DNA of 64,000 bases from Taudactylus pleione (Eukaryota > Chordata > Amphibia > Anura > Myobatrachidae), in the NCBI GenBank assembly GCA_031769625.1, contig JAUIMM010000121.1, positions 11,241,501-11,305,500 on the forward strand, in the 5' to 3' direction. The translations under genes and the position numbers were made by a program. Within the stretch, counting starts at the first letter, position 1. Every line of letters begins with the position of its first letter. Below, piece by piece: positions 32,955 to 44,454 of this stretch. Under the pieces are notes generated by a model that did no database searches, was not told the DNA's origin, and was given only the letters and a program-made list of their open reading frames with translations.

Positions 32955-35224
32955 TTGATATATACGTGCGGCTAAACACAGAAAATAATTTTTTTTTTGG
33001 TTTGGACTGGAGTGTACTTTCGGGGGTTACAGCACCCTTTAACGGTCAAGCCAGCCGGCCCTTTACTTATGACACAGGCGCACGCTTGGCACTACTTTGT
33101 TGATGCACGTGCGGCTACTGCGCACACAATTCACAAACACAGAAAATAATTTTTTTTTTGGTTTGGACTGGAGTGTACTTTCGGGGGTTACAGCACCCTT
33201 TAACGGTCAAGCCAGCCGGCCCTTTACTTATGACACAGGCGCACGCTTGGCACTACTTTGTTGATGCACGTGCGGCTACTGCACACACAATTCACAAACA
33301 CAGAAAATAATTTTTTTTTGGTTTGGACTGGAGTGTACTTTCGGGGGTTACAGCACCCTTTAACGGTCAAGCCAGCCGGCCCTTTACTTATGACACAGGC
33401 GCACGCTTGGCACTGCTTTGTTGATGCACGTGCGGCTACTGCGCACACAATTCACAAACACAGAAAATAATTTTTTTTTGGTTTGGACTGGAGTGTACTT
33501 TCGGGGGTTACAGCACCCTTTAACGGTCAAGCCAGCCGGCCCTTTACTTATGACACAGGCGCACGCTTGGCACTACTTTGTTGATGCACGTGCGGCTACT
33601 GCGCACACAATTCACAAACACAGAAAATAATTTTTTTTTGGTTTGGACTGGAGTGTACTTTCGGGGGTTACAGCACCCTTTAACGGTCAAGCCAGCCGGC
33701 CCTTTACTTATGACACAGGCGCACGCTTGGCACTACTTTGTTGATGCACGTGCGGCTACTGCGCACACAATTCACAAACACAGAAAATAAATTTTTTTTG
33801 GTTTGGACTGGAGTGTACTTTCGGGGGTTACAGCACCCTTTAACGGTCAAGCCAGCCGGCCCTTTACTTATGACACAGGCGCACGCTTGGCACTACTTTG
33901 TTGATGCACGTGCGGCTACTGCGCACACAATTCACAAACACAGAAAATAATTTTTTTTTTGGTTTGGACTGGAGTGTACTTTGGGGGTTACAGCACCCTT
34001 TAACGGTCAAGCCAGCCGGCCCTTTACTTATGACACAGGCGCACGCTTGGCACTACTTTGTTGATGCACGTGCGGCTACTGCGCACACAATTCACAAACA
34101 CAGAAAATAATTTTTTTTTTGGTTTGGACTGGAGTGTACTTTCGGGGGTTACAGCACCCTTAACGGTCAAGCCAGCCGGCCCTTTACTTATGACACGGGC
34201 GCACGCTTGGCACTACTTTGTTGATGCACGTGCGGCTACTGCGCACACAATTCACAAACACAGAAAATAATTTTTTTTTTGGTTTGGACTGGAGTGTACT
34301 TTCGGGGGTTACAGCACCCTTAACGGTCAAGCCAGCCGGCCCTTTACTTATGACACAGGCGCACGCTTGGCACTACTTTGTTGATGCACGTGCGGCTACT
34401 GCGCACACAATTCACAAACACAGAAAATAATTTTTTTTTTGGTTTGGACTGGAGTGTACTTTCGGGGGTTACAGCACCCTTAACGGTCAAGCCAGCCGGC
34501 CCTTTACTTATGACACAGGCGCACGCTTGGCACTACTTTGTTGATGCACGTGCGGCTACTGCGCACACAATTCACAAACACAGAAAATAATTTTTTTTTT
34601 GGTTTGGACTGGAGTGTACTTACGGGGGTTACAGCACCCTTTAACGGTCAAGCCAGCCGGCCCTTTACTTATGACACAGGCGCACGCTTGGCACTACTTT
34701 GTTGATGCACGTGCGGCTACTGCGCACACAATTCACAAACACAGAAAATCATTTTTTTTTTGGTTTGGACTGGAGTGTACTTTCGGGGGTTACAGCACCC
34801 TTAACGGTCAAGCCAGCCGGCCCATTACTTATGACACAGGCTCACGCTTGGCACTACTTTGTTGATGCACGTGCGGCTACTGCGCACACAATTCACAAAC
34901 ACAGAAAATAATTTTTTTTTGGTTTGGACTGGAGTGTACTTTCGGGGGTTACAGCACCCTTAACGGTCAAGCCAGCCGGCCCTTTACTTATGACACAGGC
35001 GCACGCTTGGCACTACTTTGTTGATGCACGTGCGGCTACTGCGCACACAATTCACAAACACAGAAAATAATTTTTTTGGGGTTTGGATTGGAGTGTACTT
35101 TCGGGGGTTACAGCACCCTTTAACGGTCAAGCCAGCCGGCCCTTTACTTATGACACAGGCGCACGCTTGGCACTTTGTTGATGCACGTGCGGCTACTGCG
35201 CACACAATTCACAAACACAGAAAA
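32955..35224. repeat. ~160-bp tandem array, 14 units, in hAT-2
   Basis: Fourteen units of the same 160-base repeat as at 25146-27257, one more than in hAT-1, again with CACGTG in each. One unit near 35175 has lost CTA. The unit closest to the gene is the same shortened form as in hAT-1, so the array predates the split of the two copies. Confidence 0.95.
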
Positions 35225-35739
35225 TATATTATTTTTTTAGCACTTGGGGGGAGCACCCCTGATGGACAGAGCACCCCCTGGACAACACTACAGCACCCCT
35301 TTAGGACTGGGACACTGCACAGGACTTTGGAGTGGACACAGCCCCTATGGAGAACTGACTGCACAACACAGTCCAGCCAGCCCCTATGGACTTTGAAGTA
35401 GTGGACACAGCCCCTATTAACAACAGCAGCACAGCACAACACAGCCAGCCCCTATGGACTTTGAAGTAGTGGACAACAGCAGCACTACACTACACTACAC
35501 TACACAGCCCTAACTCCCACCCTCCCTCTTCACTGTCCACAGCCGAGTGAGAAAATGGCGCCGACGCGGGTATCTTATATAATCCAAAACCCGCGAGACT
35601 CGGAAGGCGGGATGATGACGTTTTGCCTCGATTTCAGATCCGAGTCAGGCGGGAAAAGTCGAGCCTGACTCGGATCTGCCTCGGATCGGGGGGGCTCGGG
35701 GGGGTTCGGATTTCAGAAATCCGAACCCGCTCACCCCTA

Positions 35740-35944
35740 ATATATATATATATAGATATAGATATAGTAATAAAGCTGGCACTCCACAACATGAGAAATA
35801 AATGACTGGGTTCCCTCTGATGGTCTAACAAGGCCAAAACTTTGTTCTTGATAAAAGTCGTCCAGACTGAAACGTTGAACTTTGACCTTTTGGAGTCCTG
35901 AGTCTCATTTACAAGTCCTGTGAGTGCTGCTGTTTCCTTCTATG

Positions 35945-35990
<46 letters not shown>
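35740..35990. repeat. TA repeats and a hammerhead-like repeat segment
   Basis: TA/GATA repeat at 35740-35768 and (TA)n at 35948-35988 bracket a dispersed repeat with TTGATAAAAGTC...GACTGAAACGTTG at about 35848-35876, the arrangement of a degraded hammerhead ribozyme core (see findings). Confidence 0.55.
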
Positions 35991-37082
35991 TTGGGTAGGC
36001 CATCATGGCGCTTACAGTGGAAATCCCAATGCATACAGGTAAGTATTCTAACTCTTCCCCTAACCCAATTTTCCAGCAGCCTACCCCTGACCACCCTTCC
36101 CACAGCCCTAACCGTCCTGTCCCCCTCTGCAGTCTAGCCCTAACCATCCCCTCCCGCAGCCTAACCTTTACCCTCCCCCTAGTACCTAACCCTAAATACT
36201 TAAATACTTATTGTTGGAATTGTCGGAATCGCAGCCATCGGGATTCGGGAGCTGGGATTCTGAGTACTGTCAGGATTCCAGCCCCGGGATCCGGGATTCT
36301 GTCCGTCTACATCCCATATATATATATATACAGTACCCTAACCATCCCCTCCCGCAGCCTAACCCTTACCCTCCACCTAGTACCTAACCCTATAAATACT
36401 TAAATACTTATTGTCGGAATCGCAGCCTTCGGGAGACAGGATTCTGAGTACTGTCGGGATTCTGTCCGTCGGCATTGTCTGCGTTGCAATGGTGACTACA
36501 TCCCATATATATTTACATATATATATGTACAGTATGTGTATGTATGTATGTATATAGTGGAATCGGTATGTAATGCCGGCTGTCAGGATGCTTCTTGTCA
36601 AAATACCGACAGCGGCATCCCGATGGTTGGTCTCCTGACAGGGGTCAGGTAGGTATACTTACCCTACGTTCTCTCTCCCCCAACCCTCCCTTCTTGTAGC
36701 CTAACCCTAACCCTCCCCACCCAATACCCTAACCCTCCCTGTTAGTGCCTAAACCTTAGTCTCCCCCCTTCGTGCCTAAACCTAACTCTCCCCCCAAGGT
36801 GCATAACCCTAACTCCCCCAGTGCTGCCTAATCCTACCCCCTCAGGGGTGCCTAAGCCTAATCTCCCCACCAAAAATCTAAACCTAACCCCGCTATGGTA
36901 CCTAAACCTAACCCTCCCCCCAGCGGCTAACAACTAAGACGCCACGGACTTACCTGGTTCTGTTTGGCGTCTGTCTGTGTTCCGGCGTCGGGATTAAGAT
37001 ATTGCGACACCTATCTTAAATCCTGTGTTGGACTTCCAGTGTCAGGATTCAGTCCACCGGTCTGCTAACTACATCCCATGTA
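35991..37082. repeat. CCTAA-rich dispersed repeats, three tandem relatives
   Basis: Three related blocks (about 35991-36312, 36330-36507, 36556-37082) each have a core of degenerate GCCTAACCCTAACCCTCCCC units and end in CTACATCCCA. The second looks like a truncated copy of the first. They resemble telomere repeat in places but the unit is longer and irregular. Relatives are at 38328-38900 and 44305-44450. Confidence 0.75.
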
Positions 37083-37085
37083 TAG

Positions 37086-37135
<50 letters not shown>
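37086..37135. repeat. (TA)n microsatellite
   Basis: About 45 bases of TA. Confidence 0.9.
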
Positions 37136-37136
<1 letters not shown>

Positions 37137-38017
37137 CAAGGAATGATGTCCAGCACTAAAAATATTATTTTACTGTCTCTCTTCCAAAAGTTGTTTCTTA
37201 GATGTCCCAAAAACAAATAGAAATTACACTTCTCATTAAATGAGTGTCAGCTTTCAAAGAGGGACTGTTGCTGAAATAGTCCGCAAGTAAATGTGTTCAA
37301 AAGTTGTGAGACTTTGGCGCCCTCTAGTGTATGAAATCCAATGTACCACTGTATTGTAGTTGGAAGCTTTTTCTCTTTAAAAGAAAAACTCCCATGTAGC
37401 AGCAACCAGAAAAAAAGGGGATAGTGAGGGGAAAAAATAATAATAAATATGTATTAATAAAATAATTTTTCATTATTCAAATATAAATACCATCACCCAC
37501 ATGTGATATATTCTACATACAGCAGCTCACTCTGCTGTGTAAACTCATATACAAAGTGCACTCGTGTCACTCTTATTGCAAAAAAAAAGTGCTATGTACA
37601 AAAAAAAGATGATAAATATATAATATAGAAAGTAGCAGCAGACTCTTCAAAGTGCACCATGCTTGTGCCAAGAAAAAAACTGCAAACAATGAATTCCAAG
37701 TGCACCATTCTTGTGCAAAATTCGCTATGCCAATAGTCCTTTTTAAACCAAAGATAAAGTGCCAGTGCTCATACCAGCGGACTTTCACGATGTCGTCCTG
37801 CCATCCACACCAAATATGATCCAAGTCTGATAAACAAATATCTACTCCTAATGCGTTCATCATAGTAACGATCAGAGTTAAACTTGGGTATTCCCTTCTA
37901 TGAGAGCAAACAGATGTGAACCAGTCTCAAGCTTCCAGGATAATATATAATATATATATACTATATATATATACATATACACATTTTCCACAATGTTTAT
38001 ATATACATCTATATACG
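37136..38017. other. No gene recognised
   Basis: AT-rich unique-looking sequence bracketed by TA repeats (also at 37948-37978). No frame resembles a known family. Confidence 0.5.
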
Positions 38018-38327
38018 CCAGGGCCGGCTCTAGGGGTGTTCAACCAGTGCGGTCGAACAGGGGCACTACCCATAGAGGGCGCACCCCTCCCCAACATCCC
38101 AATTTCAACGGGACAGTACTGTCCGCTGTTCCACCCGTGGGCCAAAGTGGGCTGCGGGTAGTCAAATCGCGAGGTTGGGGACCCCCACCGCCGCAGCTGT
38201 GCGGTGGTGCCGAACCCCGGAGGCTGGATGGATGCTGCGCGCACACATTTACAGGATTCACATATAGCAACTCACACATATACACAGTGATGGTCACATA
38301 TAGAGACACACATTTACACAGGGATAA
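38018..38327. mobile_element. Possible hAT MITE fragment
   Basis: Starts CAGGGCCGGCTCTAGGGG, a hAT-like end, followed by a GC-rich block with GGGCGCACCCC. The other end is not evident. Confidence 0.4.
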
Positions 38328-38900
38328 TCAGAATCGGTATTTTATACCACCAGACCTAAGCCCGGCGGATGAAATACCGATGCTGGAAGGCCTGCAGATG
38401 GAGATCCCGACAGGGTAAGTATTAACCAGATCTCTACCCCTTTCTCCCCTAACCCTCCCTTAGTGGTGCCTAACCCTAACCTCCCCCTCTAGTGCATAAG
38501 CCTAACCTCCCCCTCTAGTGCCTAAGCCTAACCTCCCCCCAGGGGTGCCTAAATCTAACCCCCCCTACTTGCATCCTAAACCTAACCCGGGGGGTACCTA
38601 ACCCTAACCTCCCCCGTGGGTGCCTGACACTAACCTCCCTTCCCCTAGCTCTCCCGGGGGGGGGGGTGCCTAACCCTAAGTCACCCCGGGAGTCCCTAAA
38701 CCTAACCCCCTTCCCCCGCGGCTAACAGCTCCGGGCGCCCGGTTTACCTACATTCGGTATGCCGGGCATCGGGATTACGGTGTGGTGCTAATGATAGGCT
38801 TCGGTATTTAGGCACCAATCATTAGTCCCATGCCGAGCTTTTACTGTCGGGAAGCCGGCGGTCTGCATTTTGACCGCTGGCTTCCTGACTACATCCCGGA
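38328..38900. repeat. CCTAA-rich dispersed repeat
   Basis: Starts near GAATCGGTATTTTATACC, has the AGTGCCTAACCCTAACCTCC core at about 38445-38720 and ends in GACTACATCCCG, like the blocks at 35991-37082. Confidence 0.75.
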
Positions 38901-39893
38901 TAATCGTATATAGGGACAATATAGAATAGGATCATTAAGTGCAAACAACAAGATAATTCAAGCCTCAGGAAATCAATATAAGTTTTCATCTTCCTTGAAC
39001 TGGCGATCATTCTTGTTTAAGATGTTCAATGGCACTGGACATAAATACCACAAAAGAAATGAGAACACATACAGTATTGTAGATGATTTATTCATCCACC
39101 ATGTGTGTTTGTACTTCAACCACTAGATCAATTGTTCAATTGTACGACCGATATATATCGAGATTGTGTACCCCCGATATGTCTGTGAATGACATTGTTC
39201 ACAGAAATATCGCATCTGCTCTGCAGCACAGCAGATGACCAATATATCTGCAGGTACTGTATATCGGAGCATTTGGCTGGGTGTATAGGCGGTCAACCTC
39301 CTATACACCTGCTGTAGGGTCTGCCGGTGACTGACAGCTCCATGAAGCAGGCATTTCAATGTCTGTATAGCTTACCTGATTGGTTGCTTTGTCAGCGGAT
39401 CCACCCATCCATCGGCACAGTGTGTATACCCAGCTTAAGAGGGCAGTTAAACCTGTACACTGGGGATCAACAGCTGGACTATTGGGCTGCATACTTTCCA
39501 TGGACTTTCTACCCATATCCATATGCTTGATCTCCTTACACTGTACATCTGGTAGACAGCTTATACCTCTGGGACTGGTCTCAAAAATTGATCCTTTGAT
39601 TTTAATTGTGTTATGCTATTTATTTTAAATTTTTTTGTTCAATATTGCACTATATATACTTATTTCTTGTCATCGCATCTATCATGGAGTTTACAAGTGT
39701 TTCCCAGTCGGGGATGAGATGTGCATTTAAACCCATCAGAGGGTAATTATTCCATCTGATAGGAGAAGTGGAGGTTATAAAATTAAGATTTTTCACTGGG
39801 AGAGGGGTGCCAGCACCATCTAGTGGTTGAAGTTTAAAAACACATATAGAGGCATACATATGGGTTTGTTATAAAAGATCTACAGTAAAAATA
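38901..39893. other. No gene; possible MITE
   Basis: Contains a segment around 39120-39440 with GCTGGGTGTATA and GTATACCCAGC as an inverted pair. Otherwise nothing recognised. Confidence 0.4.
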
Positions 39894-40917
39894 TAGACAT
39901 GGTAGACAGTCAATAGGTAGACAGGGACAAAAGGTCGTCAGGTACAAAAAGGTCGACATGGATGAAGATAGACACGTACAAAAGGTCAACAGTGTCAAAA
40001 GGTCAACATTGAAATGGTCGACACATTTTTTTCTAACCCTAATCTTCACCCTAACCCTCCCCTTGGTGCTTAACCGTCCGGTAAGTGCCTAACCCTAACC
40101 GCCCCTCCTAGTGACTATCTCTAACCGTCAGGGAATTGCCTAACCCTAACCGTCCCTCGTAGTGACTAACTCTGTCAGGGAATTGCCTAACCCTAACCAT
40201 CCCTCCTAGAGCCTAACTCTAACCCTATGGTTATTGCCGAACCCTAACCTTAAACAAAAAAAACCAAATAACGTGGCAACCATTTTGTGGTGATTATTAC
40301 AATGTTGACATTTTGACCCTGACGACCTATTGTATCTGTCTATCTTCATCCATGTTAACCCTTTGGCCAGGATGTACTAAAGGAAAAATGTGGTAAAAAC
40401 CCTGTTTTTGGGGTTTTTACCGCATTTCCATATGTACTAAGCCCCGGCCGCACTTTTATCGGTGCAGAGGGTAACGCCAGAAAAACCTGGCGTTACCCCA
40501 TAGAAGCCTATGGGCTTCTTACCACACCCCGCTCCCGACGTTTCGACGCCTGCCGTCGCCCAGCGCAGGGCCCCCACTCACCTGCTCTCCATGGTCGCCG
40601 GCCCGCCCTCCTCCTGGGTCCTCCTCCTAATCTTCCGGGGTGCAGGGAGGAGGAGGAGGAGCCCAGGGCTTCCTGCACAGGTCACCAGCACGAGGCTTCG
40701 GGGTCTCCCAGGGAGACCCCGTCACCCGGCATCGGCTGCTTCGCAAAGAGCAGCTCTTATTGCAAGAGCTGTCCTTTGCGATACCAATCGCATATGTTAG
40801 TACATATGCGATTAGTAAGGTTGCGGTGACTGGTGGAATGGTCACCACAACCTTAGTACATCCTGGCCTTTGTATGTTGACCTTTTGTCCCTGTCTACCT
40901 ATTAACTCTATCATTTG
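39894..40917. mobile_element. MITE with inverted ends, itself interrupted
   Basis: The left part AATAGGTAGACAGGGACAAA is matched in reverse complement by the right part TTTGTCCCTGTCTACCTATT at about 40883-40902, and further GGTCGACAT/AAAAGGTC and ATGGATGAAGATAGACA pairs occur inside. A CCTAACCCTAACC-rich core is at 40033-40250. A second MITE (40365-40868) is inserted in the right arm. Confidence 0.75.
40365..40868. mobile_element. MITE with 16-bp perfect TIRs nested in another MITE
   Basis: GGCCAGGATGTACTAA at the left is exactly inverted at the right (TTAGTACATCCTGGCC). TTT flanks both ends as a likely 3-bp duplication, which suits PIF/Harbinger. The interior has GCATATG palindromes and a GC-rich middle, no gene. 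Confidence 0.88.
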
Positions 40918-42088
40918 GGGGCAGATTCAATTAGCCACGATAAAACGAAAACTTAATGCCGGAGAAGTTTTCACACTATTCGCGTGTTTTGATGCAATAT
41001 TATTGCATCTTTTGGCAATGCGCGCTCCCATTTTTCACCCTATCCTATTACAAAAGACGCAAAAACACATTCATGCGAAAACTGTGCATGGTAAAACCAG
41101 TGAAAAGTACAGCACATTTTGGGGAAATCAGTCTGTACCCCATTAAAAGCCTAACTGACATAGGAAATCAATATAGAAGTGTATTAATAGCCCTAATAAA
41201 AGTATTTTGGGTTCCTAAATTGTATCAATTGGCTGTTATATGCATATTTGCATAAGTGTGGAGAAATTATAAAAAGCAATGTTTTTTGGAGAAAATAATT
41301 GCTGTAATTAAATTGGGGGTATATTAAAATGGGTGCTAGTATATTTTTGTGTCTATAAAGTGCAGTTTTAGAAAAATATAAAAAATATACCTGCTGCAGC
41401 CACCTGCAATCCTAAAAACGCCTGTCCCACCCATACAGCTCCCCACAATATCTGACCCAGGTACGGATCACAACCGTGATTACGCACGCAGATGGCCGAT
41501 TGTTGCATACTGCGCATGCGTATGTATCACAGTGCATGAAGGCTCCACTGCGATCACACTGCCACGCAGACCCATCGCAGAGTGACAGGAAGTGAGCGTT
41601 TGGAGGTGGTGACGGGGTGGTCGGCTGTGTCAGTGTGTTTGAACGCCGTTACAGGGGCGTGCATAAATTAGCCACTGCGATGCCATACGCAGCTTGAGCT
41701 TTCACTGCGTGCGATGAGGTTAGAAATTTCTGAGTAAGGTCAGACCTGTTGTAATTGTGTGAAGACTCGATGTTACCGGTGGTTTCGCAGACTTGCAAAG
41801 TATTATGGATGTGAGTAAGGGGATGTGAGAGTCCTTATGTTAGGCTGCTACGGGATAGCGATTGCAGACATTAGCATATTTTCGCAGTGGGTATGCGTGC
41901 GTAATCGCAGCAATAGTGATTCGTAATGAAACAGGACCCCAGTACTTTAAATCCATTTTTCATTACTTTTATTTTTTTCACCCCAAAATTGTCATTTCAC
42001 TATTGGGCATTTTAAGCTAATTAAAATTTTTTTTTTCCAAATTAGTAAATAGGGGGAGTGTCCAAGGGATTCTGAACAAAGGGCCTGA
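40918..42088. other. No gene; Harbinger-like non-autonomous sequence
   Basis: About 41440-41940 shares blocks with 42089-43078 (TGCGCATGCGTATG.ATC, AGTGACAGGA, TTTGAACGCCGTTACAGG against TTTCAACGCCGTTTCAGAG, GTGCATAA), so both belong to one family. The ends of this copy are unclear. No coding frame. Confidence 0.5.
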
Positions 42089-43086
42089 GGGCCTGATTCA
42101 GACCTGGTCGCTACAGCCATCCTCAGCTATTGCCGATGTTTGCTAATCTGCGCATGCGTATGCATCGCAGTACACGTGCGCGAACTACTCATAGCGACCG
42201 GGAAGCACTCGCTCACCCGGCAAGACAGCCCAGTATAATGAGTGACAGGAGAGGCTGTTTGTGGGTGGTAAAAGCAGGGCCGGATTATAGGCAGGGCGGA
42301 CGGGGCGGTCGTCCAGGGGCCCCCACACATTGGGGCCCCCACATATTGCTCCTACCTGGTCACAATGCACCCTTCCAGGCCAGCCCAGCTCCTGCCTCCC
42401 GGCAGCGTTGCAGTCTCTTTAACTGCAAAAGCCCTCTCCTCTTACCTCCGAGGCTCGGCTCGGCCCGGATGGATGTGATCGGCGCTCGGCTCCCTCGCCT
42501 TGCCCTCTGCTCTCCCAACACAGGCTGCTGCTGCTGCTCCGTAAACAGCCGGTGAGTGGTGACAGCGGCTACAGCAGAATGAAGATCGGGACCACCGGAC
42601 CAGGATCCAGAACAGGTAACGCACTGGTGCCTGGTTCTTGGTCCTCCCCTGTGTGTGTACGTGGGCCCTGCCCATTGCAATAAAAGCACCGGCAACTTAG
42701 GACTGCAAGGCGGCACCTGGCTGCCCAAAGACTACCCTCACCACTGGCCCTGCTGCTCCCCAAAGTACCATCTCTGGTATGTACATAAGTGTATTATTAC
42801 TATTATTATGCAGGGCTAAATTGTGGCAGGGGGATCTTTGTCAATTTTATTGGTGGGGCCCCCATAATTTAGTTGCCCCGGGGCCCCCACAAGCCTTAAT
42901 ATGGCCCTGGGTAACAGGGGCAGTCCAGTAAAAACGGGGGAGTGGAGGTGCGAACGCAGGCGTGCCTGAGTGTTTCAACGCCGTTTCAGAGGTGTGCATA
43001 ATTAACAGGCAGCATCATTGTACAAATCATCTGCATTTCTTTTACACTGAACTGTTTGCAGTGCGAGCGGTAACCCAGGGTCTACC
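42089..43086. mobile_element. Harbinger-like repeat, left part
   Basis: Starts GGGCCTGATTCAGACCTGG, nearly the same end as Harbinger-1. It is interrupted by a hAT MITE (42275-42909) and then by a 7.2-kb hAT insertion (43087-50330); its sequence resumes at 50339 (GGCTCTGCGTATGCAGTCG). The right terminus is not recognised. Confidence 0.6.
42275..42909. mobile_element. Non-autonomous hAT element
   Basis: CAGGGCCGGATTATAGG at the left, CCTTAATATGGCCCTG at the right (inverted). Flanks GGTAAAAG and GGTAACAG agree at 7 of 8. The GTCCAGGGGCCCCCAC and GGGGCCCCCACAAGCC blocks near the ends relate it to 28197-28740. Overlapping frames on both strands are compositional. Confidence 0.85.
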
Positions 43087-43423
43087 CAGGGCAGCCATCA
43101 GGGGGGGACTGCCGGGACTTGAGTCCCGGGCCCAGACCCTGGCAGAACAGGGGGGGCACGCCGGCTCCTACCACTCGGGCACAGCCAGCAGCAGCCCCGC
43201 ACTAACCCTTGAACAAAAGGAGGCCCAGCCGCTGATACTGGCCGCAGACCTGGTCCTCATTAAGTAAATGGTGGAGCGCCCGCTTGGGCCGCTCCTCTAC
43301 CCTACAGCCAGACACATAGAGACCTGCCGGCCCCTATGTACAATAAAGTTTTTCTTGTACTTTAGTCAGCACTCATGACGTCATGCAGCGCCGCTGAGGG
43401 GAGAGGTCGGAGGAGCAGCAGCG

Positions 43424-43502
43424 ATGGAGGAGCAGCATCTGCTGGGGGATGAGAAGAGAAGAAGTCAGAAGGAAGTACTCGGAGCCTTCTTCAAGGAAAA
43501 AG
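43424..43502 (+). other. Possible first exon with splice donor
   Basis: An ATG frame (MEEQHLLGDEKRRSQKEVL, then GAFFKEK) runs directly into GGTAAGTG, a good donor. It is about 340 bases inside the 7.2-kb hAT insertion, where a 5' transposase exon could lie. No downstream exon is recognised and the peptide is too short to assign. Confidence 0.3.
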
Positions 43503-43659
43503 GTAAGTGTCAGAAAATGCTGGGCAGGGCAGACGGCAGAGCACTGATGTGGCCTGGTCCAGTCATATTTATGAAACCCATGGAGAAAGAGAATTTAGAA
43601 AAAGCTGGGCATGGCACTGATCTGGTTACATTCCTGTTTAATAAACCACGGGGAAAATG

Positions 43660-43709
43660 TACTGTATATATACATATATGTGTATAATATATATATATAA
43701 TATATACAT

Positions 43710-43742
<33 letters not shown>

Positions 43743-43780
43743 GTGTGTGTATATATACATCATATATATGTGCGTATACA
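43660..43780. repeat. (TA)n/(TG)n microsatellite
   Basis: TATATA runs with GTGTGT interruptions. Confidence 0.88.
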
Positions 43781-43919
43781 GTGGTCGAAGTGGGAATTTT
43801 TAAGTGGGGGTATGGAAAATTTAAGGCTGTACCTATGTACGTGCCGAAGGTGCTTGCACGTCGTAAAAAGGGATTTGGCCACTCAAAAGAGGTGAGCTCT
43901 TAAGGCACGCCCCCATGTC

Positions 43920-44160
43920 ATCAATGTAGTGTACCACACTGATGTACCCCTTATACACATTATGCCACACAATATATAGTGCCCTTATAACACATTATGC
44001 CATGCAGTAATAGTGCCTCTTATACATTATGCCACACAGTATTGCCCCTTACACATTATTCCACACATAGTAATGCCTCTTACACATTATGTCTCACAGT
44101 AATACCCTTTGCAAATTATGCCATGTAGTATTAGTACCCCTTACACATCATGCCACTGTT
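43920..44160. repeat. Minisatellite, TGCCCCTTACACATTATGCC type
   Basis: Seven or so imperfect ~32-base units with CCTTACACATTATGCC.CACAGTA, similar in design to the arrays at 1-725. Confidence 0.75.
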
Positions 44161-44304
44161 AAGCTCTTGCGCAGCCTTTTACTGCCCCGTGTCCCTAAAA
44201 CATCCTATAACCTACCTCTGATGAGCAACCAGCAGTAGCCTCTTACCTCCCAGTCAGCAGCAGCAGGTGTACAGCACCACTGCGGCCTTGAAACATCAGC
44301 TATG

Positions 44305-44454
44305 TATGTATGTATGGAATGCCGGCGTATCCCGACAAGGTTAGGACACTGATACCTGCCGATAAGTATCCTAAAGCTTCCCCTAAAGCTAACCCTCCCT
44401 TCCTGCAGCCTAATCCTAACCATCCCCCTAGCAGCCTAACCCCTCTCAGCACAG
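44305..44454. repeat. CCTAA-rich repeat fragment
   Basis: GGAATGCCGGCGTATCCCGAC followed by CTAACCCTCCCTTCCTGCAG; a truncated member of the family at 35991-37082. Confidence 0.65.

Larger units (their letters stand above)
29348..35739 (-). mobile_element. Full-length hAT transposon, inactive sister copy (hAT-2)
   Basis: It has the same TAGGGGT.../CACCCCTA ends as hAT-1 and the same internal layout. It sits in a TA microsatellite, so the 8-base flanks read ATATATAT on both sides and cannot be told from the repeat. It is 6392 bases long, as hAT-1: a 155-base deletion near the start of the gene is offset by one extra array unit. The transposase is broken by that deletion, a frameshift and a stop. 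Sequence outside the lesions is nearly identical, pointing to recent divergence. Confidence 0.93.

Noticed and set aside
25146..35224. Regular repeats considered as a CRISPR array
   Set aside because: Whole 160-base units repeat with no unique spacers, and the context is a eukaryotic transposon.
36060..36920. Possible true interstitial telomere
   Set aside because: The unit is longer and irregular (CCTAACCCTAACCTCCCC.AGTG); no run of clean six-base repeats.
42130..42763. Several GC-rich frames up to 141 codons on both strands
   Set aside because: Lie across hAT and Harbinger-like repeat junctions and resemble no family.
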